This document shows positions 1-6,510 of a DNA stretch of 15,641 nucleotides, in pieces. The notes beneath the pieces are model-generated. The model worked only from the letters and a program-made list of their open reading frames with translations, did not search any database and was not told the DNA's origin. This DNA is from Christensenella sp. UBA4636 (lineage in GTDB: Bacteria > Bacillota > Clostridia > Christensenellales > Borkfalkiaceae). The stretch spans positions 1 through 15,641 of the forward strand of contig DHMS01000055.1 in the NCBI GenBank assembly GCA_002405915.1, given 5' to 3'. Every line of letters starts with the position of its first letter. The stretch's first letter is position 1. The translations under genes and the position numbers were made by a program.

Positions 1-219
1 AAAATACGCTCTTTTAGGTGCTTTGCATTTTTGCGGGTAAAAAATATAGTCTTACAAGTCGGTTTTTGCAATATAAATTACAGAAATGACGCTTTACGTC
101 CGTTGTTTAGCGTAAGATAAAGCAAAAACCGATATAGTTCCGCAAAATATTGATTAGACAAAGAATGCAATCCTTAGGTTGTGCTAACTGCCTGATAAAA
201 AACAAAAAGAGACGGAAAA
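1..219. other. Gene-free 5' region with nested inverted repeats
   Basis: I see no supportable gene in these 219 bases. They hold a perfect 11-bp inverted repeat, TCGGTTTTTGC at 59-69 and its complement at 122-132. This is flanked by a second perfect pair, TTTTGCGG at 29-36 and CCGCAAAA at 140-147. A smaller inner pair, ACGCT and AGCGT, lies between the 11-bp arms. No T-run follows the outer arm, so it is not a textbook terminator; it could be an RNA structure or a remnant. A DtxR-box-like sequence follows at 174-192. I could not place a convincing -35/-10 promoter for the gene at 220. Confidence 0.5.
174..192 (+). promoter_or_regulatory. DtxR-box-like operator candidate
   Basis: The 19 bases TTAGGTTGTGCTAACTGCC agree with the classical DtxR/IdeR consensus TTAGGTTAGGCTAACCTAA at 13 of 19 positions: the first seven (TTAGGTT) and the block GCTAAC. 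The outer part of the right arm does not match, so the palindrome is imperfect. It lies 27 bp before the start of a two-gene unit that itself encodes a DtxR-family regulator, so autoregulation is plausible. The consensus comes from actinobacterial regulators, so its relevance to this protein is inferred. Confidence 0.4.
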
Positions 220-738
220 ATGGAATTTGAAGAAAAACAAAAACACGAAAGTTTGAAAAAGAAACTTAAAATAGTAGGCTTTTGCTTGCTGTTTGTAGGC
301 GCGGCTTGTACGCTCGTCGGGTTCGTCAACTTTTTTATGACGATTGCTTCGGGCGGCGGCATCCCTACGCTTTTCTTTTTATTATTTATCGGCTTGCCGT
401 GTATAGGTATCGGCGCGGGGCTTTTGGCTTTTGCGTTTCGTCGCGAGATATTGCGATATACTAAGAACGAAAGCGTTCCCGTGATAAACGAAGCGGGCAA
501 GGAAATTTCGCCCGCGGTAAAGGATATCGCTTCCGCCGTTAAGGACGGGCTTGAAGAGAAAAAGGCGACTACCGTTTGCCCCGCTTGCAAAAAAGCGAAC
601 GATACCGATTCAAAGTTCTGTAAGTACTGCGGCGCGCCGCTCACAAAAAACTGCCCGCACTGCGGCAATAAAATAGACGGCGATTCGGCGTTTTGCAGCG
701 AATGCGGAAAAAAGATAAGCGAGGGAAACGATGATTAA
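220..738 (+). CDS. Membrane-anchored double zinc-ribbon protein
   Basis: The 172-residue protein has a charged N-terminus, two hydrophobic segments at about 16-42 and 49-73, a polar linker, and two C-terminal zinc ribbons. Each ribbon has two CxxC knuckles: C120/C123 with C134/C137, and C145/C148 with C159/C162, a double-zinc-ribbon arrangement. With two membrane passes the ribbons would most simply face the cytoplasm. The ATG at 220 is chosen because it keeps the whole first helix; the upstream GAGACGG is only a weak ribosome binding site. The gene overlaps the DtxR-type regulator by 8 bp, so the two are probably co-translated. Metal binding is well supported by the cysteines, but the biochemical role is unknown. 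A part in metal homeostasis or sensing is inferred only from the neighbour. Confidence 0.85.
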   Translation: MEFEEKQKHESLKKKLKIVGFCLLFVGAACTLVGFVNFFMTIASGGGIPTLFFLLFIGLPCIGIGAGLLAFAFRREILRYTKNESVPVINEAGKEISPAVKDIASAVKDGLEEKKATTVCPACKKANDTDSKFCKYCGAPLTKNCPHCGNKIDGDSAFCSECGKKISEGNDD

Positions 739-1102
739 AAGTAAAGAATCGGAAGAAATGTATCTCGAAACGATACTGCGTTTATCCGCGAAAAAGTCCT
801 GCGTTCACTCCATCGACGTAGCCGCGGAATTAGGCTATTCAAAGCCGAGCGTGTCGCGCGCGGTGGGGCTTTTGAAAAACAAAGACTACATAACCGTCGC
901 GGCGGACGGCGAAATAAAGCTTACGCCGAGAGGAAAAACAAAAGCGAACGCCGTTTTCGAGCGACACAAAGCGTTAACCGCCGCCCTTACTTATGTCGGA
1001 CTTGACGAAAAGGAGGCAGAGGAAAACGCTTGCCGAATAGAACACGTTATCACGGACAAAGCCTTTGAAGCTATAAAAGCTTTCGTTTCAAAGGAAAACT
1101 AA
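731..1102 (+). CDS. DtxR-family metal-dependent repressor, short iron-type form
   Basis: The 123-residue protein has an N-terminal winged helix-turn-helix (about 5-70, recognition helix near SKPSVSRAV) and a helical metal-binding and dimerization domain (about 71-121). It lacks the C-terminal SH3-like domain of full-length DtxR, so in length it resembles MntR. The ligand positions resemble DtxR rather than MntR: M10, H79, and C101, E104, H105 in ACRIEHV, matching DtxR M10, H79, C102, E105, H106. MntR would have Asp and Glu where Met10 and Cys101 stand. This points to ferrous iron as co-repressor. Two further DtxR ancillary-site ligands look replaced (T83; Glu near 97). The gene starts inside the upstream zinc-ribbon gene and is followed by a terminator. 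Family assignment is firm; iron specificity is inferred. Confidence 0.9.
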   Translation: MIKSKESEEMYLETILRLSAKKSCVHSIDVAAELGYSKPSVSRAVGLLKNKDYITVAADGEIKLTPRGKTKANAVFERHKALTAALTYVGLDEKEAEENACRIEHVITDKAFEAIKAFVSKEN

Positions 1103-1107
1103 AAATT

Positions 1108-1148
1108 AAGGACGGGCGTAACGATACCGATATGCCCCGTCCTTTTAT
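1108..1148 (+). terminator. Intrinsic terminator after the DtxR-type gene
   Basis: A 9-bp stem (AAGGACGGG at 1108-1116 with CCCGTCCTT at 1136-1144) is followed by a T-rich tail (TTTTATAT). It begins six bases after the TAA stop and closes the zinc-ribbon/regulator unit. Confidence 0.75.
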
Positions 1149-1182
1149 ATAACAAATTATGTAACAATATTTCGCGCAAATA

Positions 1183-1215
1183 AAAGGGGACTGCAAAAAC
1201 AGTCCCCGTATTTTA
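1183..1215 (-). terminator. Intrinsic terminator, minus-strand operon (probably bidirectional)
   Basis: A perfect 8-bp stem (GGGGACTG at 1186-1193, CAGTCCCC at 1200-1207) has a 6-nt loop. Read on the minus strand it is followed by TTTTATTT and lies just after the stop of the glycosyltransferase gene that ends at 1232. A T-rich stretch also follows on the plus strand, so it may work both ways between the convergent units. Confidence 0.8.
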
Positions 1216-1231
1216 TATATTGTAGAAAATT

Positions 1232-2578
1232 TTATATGCTTACGCTATCCTTTTGAACGTTTTGCACACAATCGTTTTGTACGCATTCTTTAAGTTCGTT
1301 CAACGCTTCGAAGTTCGTTGTGTCCTCGTGAGGAATGGGCTTCCAACCTAAATTCTTTTTGAAAATCGCAACGATATCGATAGGGAATTGAATTAAAACG
1401 AATAGCGGCCAAAAGAGGATGATTAAAATTTTGTGTCCGAACGAAACGTCCTTTATCCTCTTACGCTCTGCTATAAACACGATTATAGCGGAGAAGAAGT
1501 TCGCTACGTAAAACGAGGCGAGAGAACCGCCGAGGGTCGTTAAACACTTCATTATAGCGTCTACGAGCGGAACGCCGAACAAAGGCGATAATAGATAAGC
1601 AATCATTTGCAATGCTCCGACAGCCGTAACGACCGCGCAAACGGGCATGCAGTTGATGAACATATCGTAAACGGAACCTTTGTTTTTGTGTTTTTTGCGC
1701 GAGAATAAGCTTTTAATTAAGTCTTTAAATCTCGTTACGCAAACCAACAAATGCCCGCGCGACCAACGCAACCTTTGCCGCCACATTATCTTAAAAGTAG
1801 TCGGCTGTTCGTCGTAAAACACCGCGTCGTCGCAAAATTCTATTTTACTGCCGTTTATAACCTGGTCGGCGGAAAATTCCCAGTCCTCGGTAAGAGTGAC
1901 GTATTTCCAACCGTTTTCCACTAATTTGGAGCTTATAACATACCCCGTGCCTTGAACGCGCGTCGAGCAACCGACGGCGGTTCTTCCGCGGCTTTCAAAG
2001 CGGCAACCGAGCGTAAAGTATAAACCGTATAGCCCCGACATAACGTTCGTGCCGAAGTTTTTGGAATTACGGAAAGAGGTGATTATCTTTTCTCCGCCGG
2101 TCGCGTCGAAAGCGTCGTTCATTTTTTCAAAGTAATCTACGCTTAAAATATTGTCGGCGTTAAACAAGAAAAATCCGTCGTAATTTTTTACGCCGTAATC
2201 TTCTCTTATGCAGTCGAACAGATATCTGAACGCGTAACCCATCGTGCATTCGTTAGGGTTGTTATATTCGTAAACGGTCGCGCCCAGTTCGCGCGCGATT
2301 TTTGCCGTGTTGTCCGTGCAGTTGTGGGCGATTACGAAAACTTGCAACTTATCCTGCGGATAATTGTTTTTGTAAACGCTTTTTATAAGGTTGCCTACAA
2401 CGGCTTCTTCGTTTCGGGCGGGGATAATCACGCCGTACTTGTGTTGTACTTTCGCCTTGGGGTAGGTCTTTTTTGCGAACAATCCCACAATGCTGAAAAA
2501 GACGAAATGCACCGTCATTAAGGCGAATACGCCGTAAATAACCGCAAAAACTAAACTTACTATGTCTAAATAACTCAT
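1232..2578 (-). CDS. Membrane family 2 glycosyltransferase (cellulose/hyaluronan synthase-like)
   Basis: The 448-residue protein has an N-terminal transmembrane helix (about 7-34), a cytoplasmic GT-A domain (about 46-280) and three C-terminal hydrophobic segments (about 308-333, 350-370, 383-405). The GT2 motifs appear in order: PARNE at 53-57 for the nucleotide, NADN at 140-143 with D142 as the DxD-like metal ligand, TED at 230-232 with the probable catalytic base, and QRLRWSRG at 268-275, the Q(Q/R)xRW signature of processive beta-glycan synthases. It is therefore expected to transfer sugar from a nucleotide sugar at the membrane; the product is unknown. It lies 40 bp downstream of a GT28-like gene on the same strand. 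No Shine-Dalgarno sequence is evident upstream, but the start is kept because it gives a complete first helix. The C-terminus has a small repeat (CVQND, CVQNV). Confidence 0.9.
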   Translation of the reverse strand: MSYLDIVSLVFAVIYGVFALMTVHFVFFSIVGLFAKKTYPKAKVQHKYGVIIPARNEEAVVGNLIKSVYKNNYPQDKLQVFVIAHNCTDNTAKIARELGATVYEYNNPNECTMGYAFRYLFDCIREDYGVKNYDGFFLFNADNILSVDYFEKMNDAFDATGGEKIITSFRNSKNFGTNVMSGLYGLYFTLGCRFESRGRTAVGCSTRVQGTGYVISSKLVENGWKYVTLTEDWEFSADQVINGSKIEFCDDAVFYDEQPTTFKIMWRQRLRWSRGHLLVCVTRFKDLIKSLFSRKKHKNKGSVYDMFINCMPVCAVVTAVGALQMIAYLLSPLFGVPLVDAIMKCLTTLGGSLASFYVANFFSAIIVFIAERKRIKDVSFGHKILIILFWPLFVLIQFPIDIVAIFKKNLGWKPIPHEDTTNFEALNELKECVQNDCVQNVQKDSVSI

Positions 2579-2618
2579 GATAATATGTGTGTTCTTTTTT
2601 AAAATTCTAACTTAACCG

Positions 2619-3734
2619 TTAGTTCTTATCATATTTTTTTGAAGAGGGGGCTAAACGCAACGCAATGCTTTTTGCGATAGGCTCCGCGCCGTCGTTGTAT
2701 TTGCTCGTCGTGAGATTGTCAAAGTAACGCTGCAAATTGCTCGGTTCAAGCATTTCTTTAAGCAAAGCGTGAATTTTTTTAGGATTTTCGCACTTTTCTC
2801 CGTACCCGTTTTCGGTTATGTATTCGTAGTTGTGCGCTTCTTGCCCGGGAATATGGTCGGTAACGACAACGGGGGTGCCGCTCCGCGTGCCTTCCAAAAG
2901 CATGTTCGGTCCGGCTTTGGTCAATAAAAGGTGGGCGGAAGCGAGCATTTCGTCCATATTTTGGATATATCCGTAAATTTTAACGTTGCCGGGGAGCTTG
3001 CCTTGCTGCTTTAGCTTTGTTAGCTTTTTAAGCAAGCGTTCGTCTTGTCCGCATACAAAGTCTATATTAACGTCGTCAAGCCTTGCCGCTTCGCTTAAAA
3101 ACTTAACGTTCTTCCTTAAATTTATAGAGGGGTTAACCATCAGCAAATTCGTCGTTTTTTCTACCCGTTTAGGCTCTTTCCTTTTAGTGATATCTTCGCT
3201 TATCGGAAATCCCGTGACTATTAACTGTTCCTTTCTAAACCCGAGCTTCAAATACTCTTGTTGTACTTCCTCGGTCGGGAGGAACAAAATTTCCGCGTTT
3301 TTATCCCGCCAGACGTGCGGGGGCTTAACAAGGTCGATTACCGCAATCATGAAAGGGATACTCAAATTGTTTTTCTTGAGCAGTTTTGAAATGGCTTTAG
3401 TGAACATGCACTGGTTGCTTATAATAAGGTCGGGCTTGTAGTCCAAAATCTCTTTGAGCATTCTTTTTTTGCATTTATTGTAAACGAACCAATGTACCGA
3501 GCCTGCAAAATGTTGCGAAAACCCGTGACTTATTTTCCAGATGAAAGGGTGGCGGGTGGTTAACGGAATATAGCAATTCTCCATCTTTTCACCGATTTTT
3601 CCCATCGTCTTAAAGCAGTCTAATTGTTTAACTTCAAAATCGCCGAGCGTTTTTAATTTTTTTTCGATTGCGTTCGCACCGGATTTGTGTCCGTTCCCGG
3701 TCCTCTCGCTCATCAATATCAAAATTCTATTCAT
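2619..3734 (-). CDS. GT28/MGDG-synthase-like glycosyltransferase
   Basis: The 371-residue, two-domain GT-B protein resembles processive diacylglycerol glucosyltransferases (UgtP) and MGDG synthases. The N-terminal domain (about 1-180) opens with MNRILILMSERTGNGH, where GNGH at 13-16 is the glycine-rich acceptor-side loop. The C-terminal GT28 domain (about 195-365) has TKAGPNMLLEG at 272-282 and PGQE at 296-299, which bind the nucleotide sugar. The family transfers a hexose from UDP-sugar to a lipid at the inner membrane face, so a glycolipid product is likely; donor and acceptor cannot be read from sequence. The gene is first in a minus-strand pair with the GT2 gene. A GAGGAG sequence stands only 2 nt before the ATG, unusually close. 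A promoter with 17-bp spacing lies upstream at 3774-3802. Confidence 0.85.
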   Translation of the reverse strand: MNRILILMSERTGNGHKSGANAIEKKLKTLGDFEVKQLDCFKTMGKIGEKMENCYIPLTTRHPFIWKISHGFSQHFAGSVHWFVYNKCKKRMLKEILDYKPDLIISNQCMFTKAISKLLKKNNLSIPFMIAVIDLVKPPHVWRDKNAEILFLPTEEVQQEYLKLGFRKEQLIVTGFPISEDITKRKEPKRVEKTTNLLMVNPSINLRKNVKFLSEAARLDDVNIDFVCGQDERLLKKLTKLKQQGKLPGNVKIYGYIQNMDEMLASAHLLLTKAGPNMLLEGTRSGTPVVVTDHIPGQEAHNYEYITENGYGEKCENPKKIHALLKEMLEPSNLQRYFDNLTTSKYNDGAEPIAKSIALRLAPSSKKYDKN

Positions 3735-3773
3735 ATCTCCTCGATTGAACTCTTTTGTTTCCTTGCCTTATCC

Positions 3774-3802
3774 ATTGTAGCAGATAATGATTTTTTTTTC
3801 AA
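3774..3802 (-). promoter_or_regulatory. SigA-type promoter for the glycosyltransferase operon
   Basis: On the minus strand, TTGAAA (3797-3802) and TACAAT (3774-3779) are separated by exactly 17 bp, with an A-tract in the spacer. It lies about 40 bp before the start at 3734. An imperfect palindrome around AACATGTT sits just upstream of the -35 and may be an operator. Confidence 0.65.
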
Positions 3803-3948
3803 CAAAAAACATGTTGTTTTGTCGAATTTTGTGAAGAAACTGTGATATTTTTTGTTTTAGTCTGTCTTATTTGTGCGCCTTACAATTCATTTTAGTATGG
3901 AATAGTGAAAATCTTGTGAAGAAAAGTTGCGTTTACGGCGAAAATAGC

Positions 3949-3977
3949 TTGACTAATTTCGTCTTTTGATATATTCT
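3949..3977 (+). promoter_or_regulatory. SigA-type promoter for the lipoprotein locus
   Basis: TTGACT (3949-3954) is followed after 17 bp by TATTCT (3972-3977). An alternative -10, TATATT (3970-3975), has a TG one base upstream (extended -10) but a 15-bp spacer. The start codon at 4045 lies about 65 bp downstream, leaving a short leader that carries the AAGGGAG ribosome binding site. The 310-base interval 3735-4044 between the divergent genes holds these two promoters and an 11-bp direct repeat (3829-3839 and 3914-3924), and no gene that I can support. Confidence 0.6.
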
Positions 3978-4044
3978 TATAACCGAGATTAGAGCGTTTT
4001 TATGCTTAATTTTTTCACAAACCACTTTAAAAGGGAGTTTTTTT

Positions 4045-6417
4045 ATGAAAAACAAGTTTACAAAAGCCTTATCAATCTTATGCGTAACGGCTGTCGTCGC
4101 GCTCGTCGCGGCGTTGTTGCCTGCGTGTACGATTATCGACAAGACCGAGTTAGACCCGGAAAAGGCAAAATCGCAAATTACGATGACTTCTATTGTAACG
4201 AGCGATAAAATTCAATTGAAGATGACGAGCGACAGAAAGGAAGTCGGCTCGTCCACCGTAAAAGTCGTAGCGGTCAAAGCCTATCAATATCTCGAAGGCG
4301 ATATCTTTTCGGGCGTTTCCGAAGATATAGTAAAGCTTAGCGACGCCGAACCTTACGTCGTTGGCGAATACAAGCTCGGCACGGAAGCCGAAATAACGCT
4401 AAATAGATTTGCGGGTAGCTCCGACTACGACGGACTTTATAATAAGTATTATCTCGTTCATGAAAACGACGTCGTTAAAGGTCCCGTTTATTCTACGGAA
4501 ATCGAAGCAAAATACGATTCCGTTCCGGAGCTTATCAATAAGTCCAAAAAAGGCTTGCTTGCGGAACATAACGGTCTTTCGTATTTTAAGGACTTGGGAG
4601 CTTCTCATGTCGTTATAAACTTTGAGATTAGCGAACTTATCCGCCCGAACGAAATTTTCGAGGACGGCGAAGTTATTGAATTGCCGTTAACCGAAGAAGA
4701 TAAAGCAAAACTTATCGAATTCGTTTTCAACGATAAAACGTACTACTTTGACAAAGAGACGGTTGAAAACTGGGATAAAGAAATAAAAGAATATTACAGC
4801 CTCGGCGCGCAAATAACGGCTATTATCATCGCAAGACCTACCACCAACGACGAAGTTTTTCCGCAAAAGCTTACTTACGCGCCTTATTCCACGCAAGGCA
4901 CTTCGCTTATGAGCCTTAACACATCTAATAGTTACGGCTTCGAATACTACGTTGCTATGATGGAGTTTTTCGCTAACCGTTACAGCGAAAACAATTTTGA
5001 AAACGGTTACGTTTCTAACTACGTTATCGGCAACGAAATCGACTATGCGAAAAGTTACAACCGCATTTCGGAAAAGCAAGCGCCTCTCGACACTTATATG
5101 GAAGAATATTCCCGCCTTATGCGCCTTGCGAACCTGGCTACGAGAAAGTACTCCAAGGATATAACGGTAACAATTCCGACCACTCACGCATGGGCGCAAA
5201 GAGGATTTATAGGCGGCGGCGACGCAGTCGGGGCTTACGTGCCTAAGCAGATGATTGAATGGCTTAACACAAAAACCAAAATGGAAGGCGATTACAACTG
5301 GGGCTTGGCTCCGCACGTATACGGCTACCATCTTGCTCAAGCGGGCGTTTACTATCTCGATACTTTAAATAACTGGAACCCGCTCGGCATACAGGGCGGC
5401 AGAAACATCGGCATAACCAACGATTACAACACTACGGCGAAAATCACGCTCAGCAATATCGAATTGCTTGACGATTATTTGAATCAAGACTCCATGAAGT
5501 TCGGCGATACCGTCCGCAGCGTATATCTGACGGAATCGGGCGTTTCGAGCTACTGGAACGATAAGCCTTACGGCGGCGAAAACATTCAAGCCGGCATAAT
5601 AGCTTCTTCGTACTACAAAATCTCTCAGTTGGATTCTATTAAGGCTTTCAGCTATTACCGCTTGGTTGATAACAAGGACGAAATCGGGGCTGGCGCTTAC
5701 TTTGGTTTACTCAAGAGCGATTTTGCGGATACGGCGACATGGGAAGAAAAACCGGCTTATAACGTTTACAAGTATATAGACACGCAGTATTCGCTCCGCG
5801 TTGCGAACGAATACTTGCAGTACATCGAATACTACAACGAAAAGCAGCAACTTCAAAAATACAACGCGGGCTTTACGTCTTACATGGATTTATTGAACGT
5901 ATTCGGCACCGCGCATGATTTTTCCGATTTCGACTGGAAAAAGGCTACGCCCGTAACCGCGGATAAGGTTTACGAATACGAAGACGAAATCGACATGGGC
6001 GACGTTAAGTTTGAAAGCAAGTCCTTCTTATACGACGGCAAAGCTCATTCGCTTACTGTAAGCGGCACTTTGCCCGCGGGCGTTACCGTAGAATATTCCG
6101 AAAACAATTCTCTTACGGAAATCGGCACGCAAACGATAATGGCAACGTTCAAAAAAGACGGCAAAGTCGTCGCTCAACGCGTTGCTACTCTTGAAGTAAC
6201 CAAACTTTACACAAACAAAAAGGTTTACGCCGTAGGCGAGAAAATCTTCGTGACCGCTTATATCGACCAAGACCTCGGAAACGACGCTTGGGTCGGTATT
6301 TACAGAGAAAACGCAAGCATAGAAGCAGACCCGTCGCTCTTCTGGTATTCCTTTAATACCGAGCAGGACGGCAAAATCCGTACCGTTTGCATTCAGGAAC
6401 AGATAGATAACTTGTAA
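4045..6417 (+). CDS. Glycosidase-like surface lipoprotein (DUF5722-like), cut short by an in-frame TAA
   Basis: The product of 790 residues starts with a lipoprotein signal peptide ending in the lipobox LPAC (Cys28), after a good AAGGGAG site. Residues about 45-625 resemble DUF5722-type proteins, which I recall as TIM-barrel-like. Clan-A glycosidase hallmarks are visible: GNE at 329-331 (E331, possible acid/base), TESG at 496-499 (E497, possible nucleophile), and APHVYGYH at 422-429. Next come a YDG/MBG-type domain (about 651-720) and the first part of an Ig-like WVG-Y domain (from 721). That domain is broken by the TAA at 6415-6417. The frame continues without a gap into the next entry, which supplies its missing strands, so both were probably one gene of about 1127 codons. 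A glycan substrate is likely but unidentified, and catalytic residues are inferred from motifs only. Confidence 0.8.
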   Translation: MKNKFTKALSILCVTAVVALVAALLPACTIIDKTELDPEKAKSQITMTSIVTSDKIQLKMTSDRKEVGSSTVKVVAVKAYQYLEGDIFSGVSEDIVKLSDAEPYVVGEYKLGTEAEITLNRFAGSSDYDGLYNKYYLVHENDVVKGPVYSTEIEAKYDSVPELINKSKKGLLAEHNGLSYFKDLGASHVVINFEISELIRPNEIFEDGEVIELPLTEEDKAKLIEFVFNDKTYYFDKETVENWDKEIKEYYSLGAQITAIIIARPTTNDEVFPQKLTYAPYSTQGTSLMSLNTSNSYGFEYYVAMMEFFANRYSENNFENGYVSNYVIGNEIDYAKSYNRISEKQAPLDTYMEEYSRLMRLANLATRKYSKDITVTIPTTHAWAQRGFIGGGDAVGAYVPKQMIEWLNTKTKMEGDYNWGLAPHVYGYHLAQAGVYYLDTLNNWNPLGIQGGRNIGITNDYNTTAKITLSNIELLDDYLNQDSMKFGDTVRSVYLTESGVSSYWNDKPYGGENIQAGIIASSYYKISQLDSIKAFSYYRLVDNKDEIGAGAYFGLLKSDFADTATWEEKPAYNVYKYIDTQYSLRVANEYLQYIEYYNEKQQLQKYNAGFTSYMDLLNVFGTAHDFSDFDWKKATPVTADKVYEYEDEIDMGDVKFESKSFLYDGKAHSLTVSGTLPAGVTVEYSENNSLTEIGTQTIMATFKKDGKVVAQRVATLEVTKLYTNKKVYAVGEKIFVTAYIDQDLGNDAWVGIYRENASIEADPSLFWYSFNTEQDGKIRTVCIQEQIDNL
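6031..6090 (+). repeat. YDG-domain DNA repeat, copy 1
   Basis: This 60-base block encodes YDGKAHSLTVSGTLPAGVTV. It matches the block at 6574-6633 at 55 of 60 positions, 543 bp (181 codons) apart and in the same frame. The surrounding domain sequence is far less similar, which suggests recent duplication or gene conversion of the core. Confidence 0.85.
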
Positions 6418-6510
6418 GTGCAAGACCGTATCATCCCCGCGGGTAAATATATTATTCGCTACTTTATAAACGGCGGATATACCGTAAGATATCAAACGAC
6501 GATAGAAGTT
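6205..6510 (+). repeat. WVG-Y Ig-like module, repeat 1 (contains the TAA)
   Basis: The module of about 100 residues has this pattern: a Y-x2-GE-x-I-x-VTA strand, WVGIY, FWY, then PAGKYIIRYF and a final TIEV strand. The in-frame TAA at 6415-6417 lies in the loop before PAGKY, at a position where repeats 2 and 3 have Arg in their RGDY motifs. Confidence 0.75.

Noticed and set aside
120..219. Promoter for the zinc-ribbon gene starting from TTGATT at 150-155
   Set aside because: No acceptable -10 lies 16-18 bp downstream; the best candidate bases are CTTAGG or TTAGGT.
174..668. Long minus-strand open frame opposite the zinc-ribbon gene
   Set aside because: It mirrors the zinc-ribbon gene, which has clear CxxC knuckles and membrane helices; the antisense product is a low-complexity Ser/Phe/Lys sequence without a recognisable domain.
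2986..3441. Plus-strand open frame of 151 codons opposite the GT28 gene
   Set aside because: It is a shadow of a gene with clear GT28 motifs and has no domain of its own.
4687..5340. Antisense open frame of 217 codons inside the glycosidase-like gene
   Set aside because: It is rich in Val, Phe and Arg as expected from the complement of this codon use, has no recognised motif, and lies wholly opposite a well-supported gene.
6415..6417. Reassigned TAA codon (alternative genetic code)
   Set aside because: Most other genes in the window end at TAA at the expected family length, so TAA functions as a stop here.
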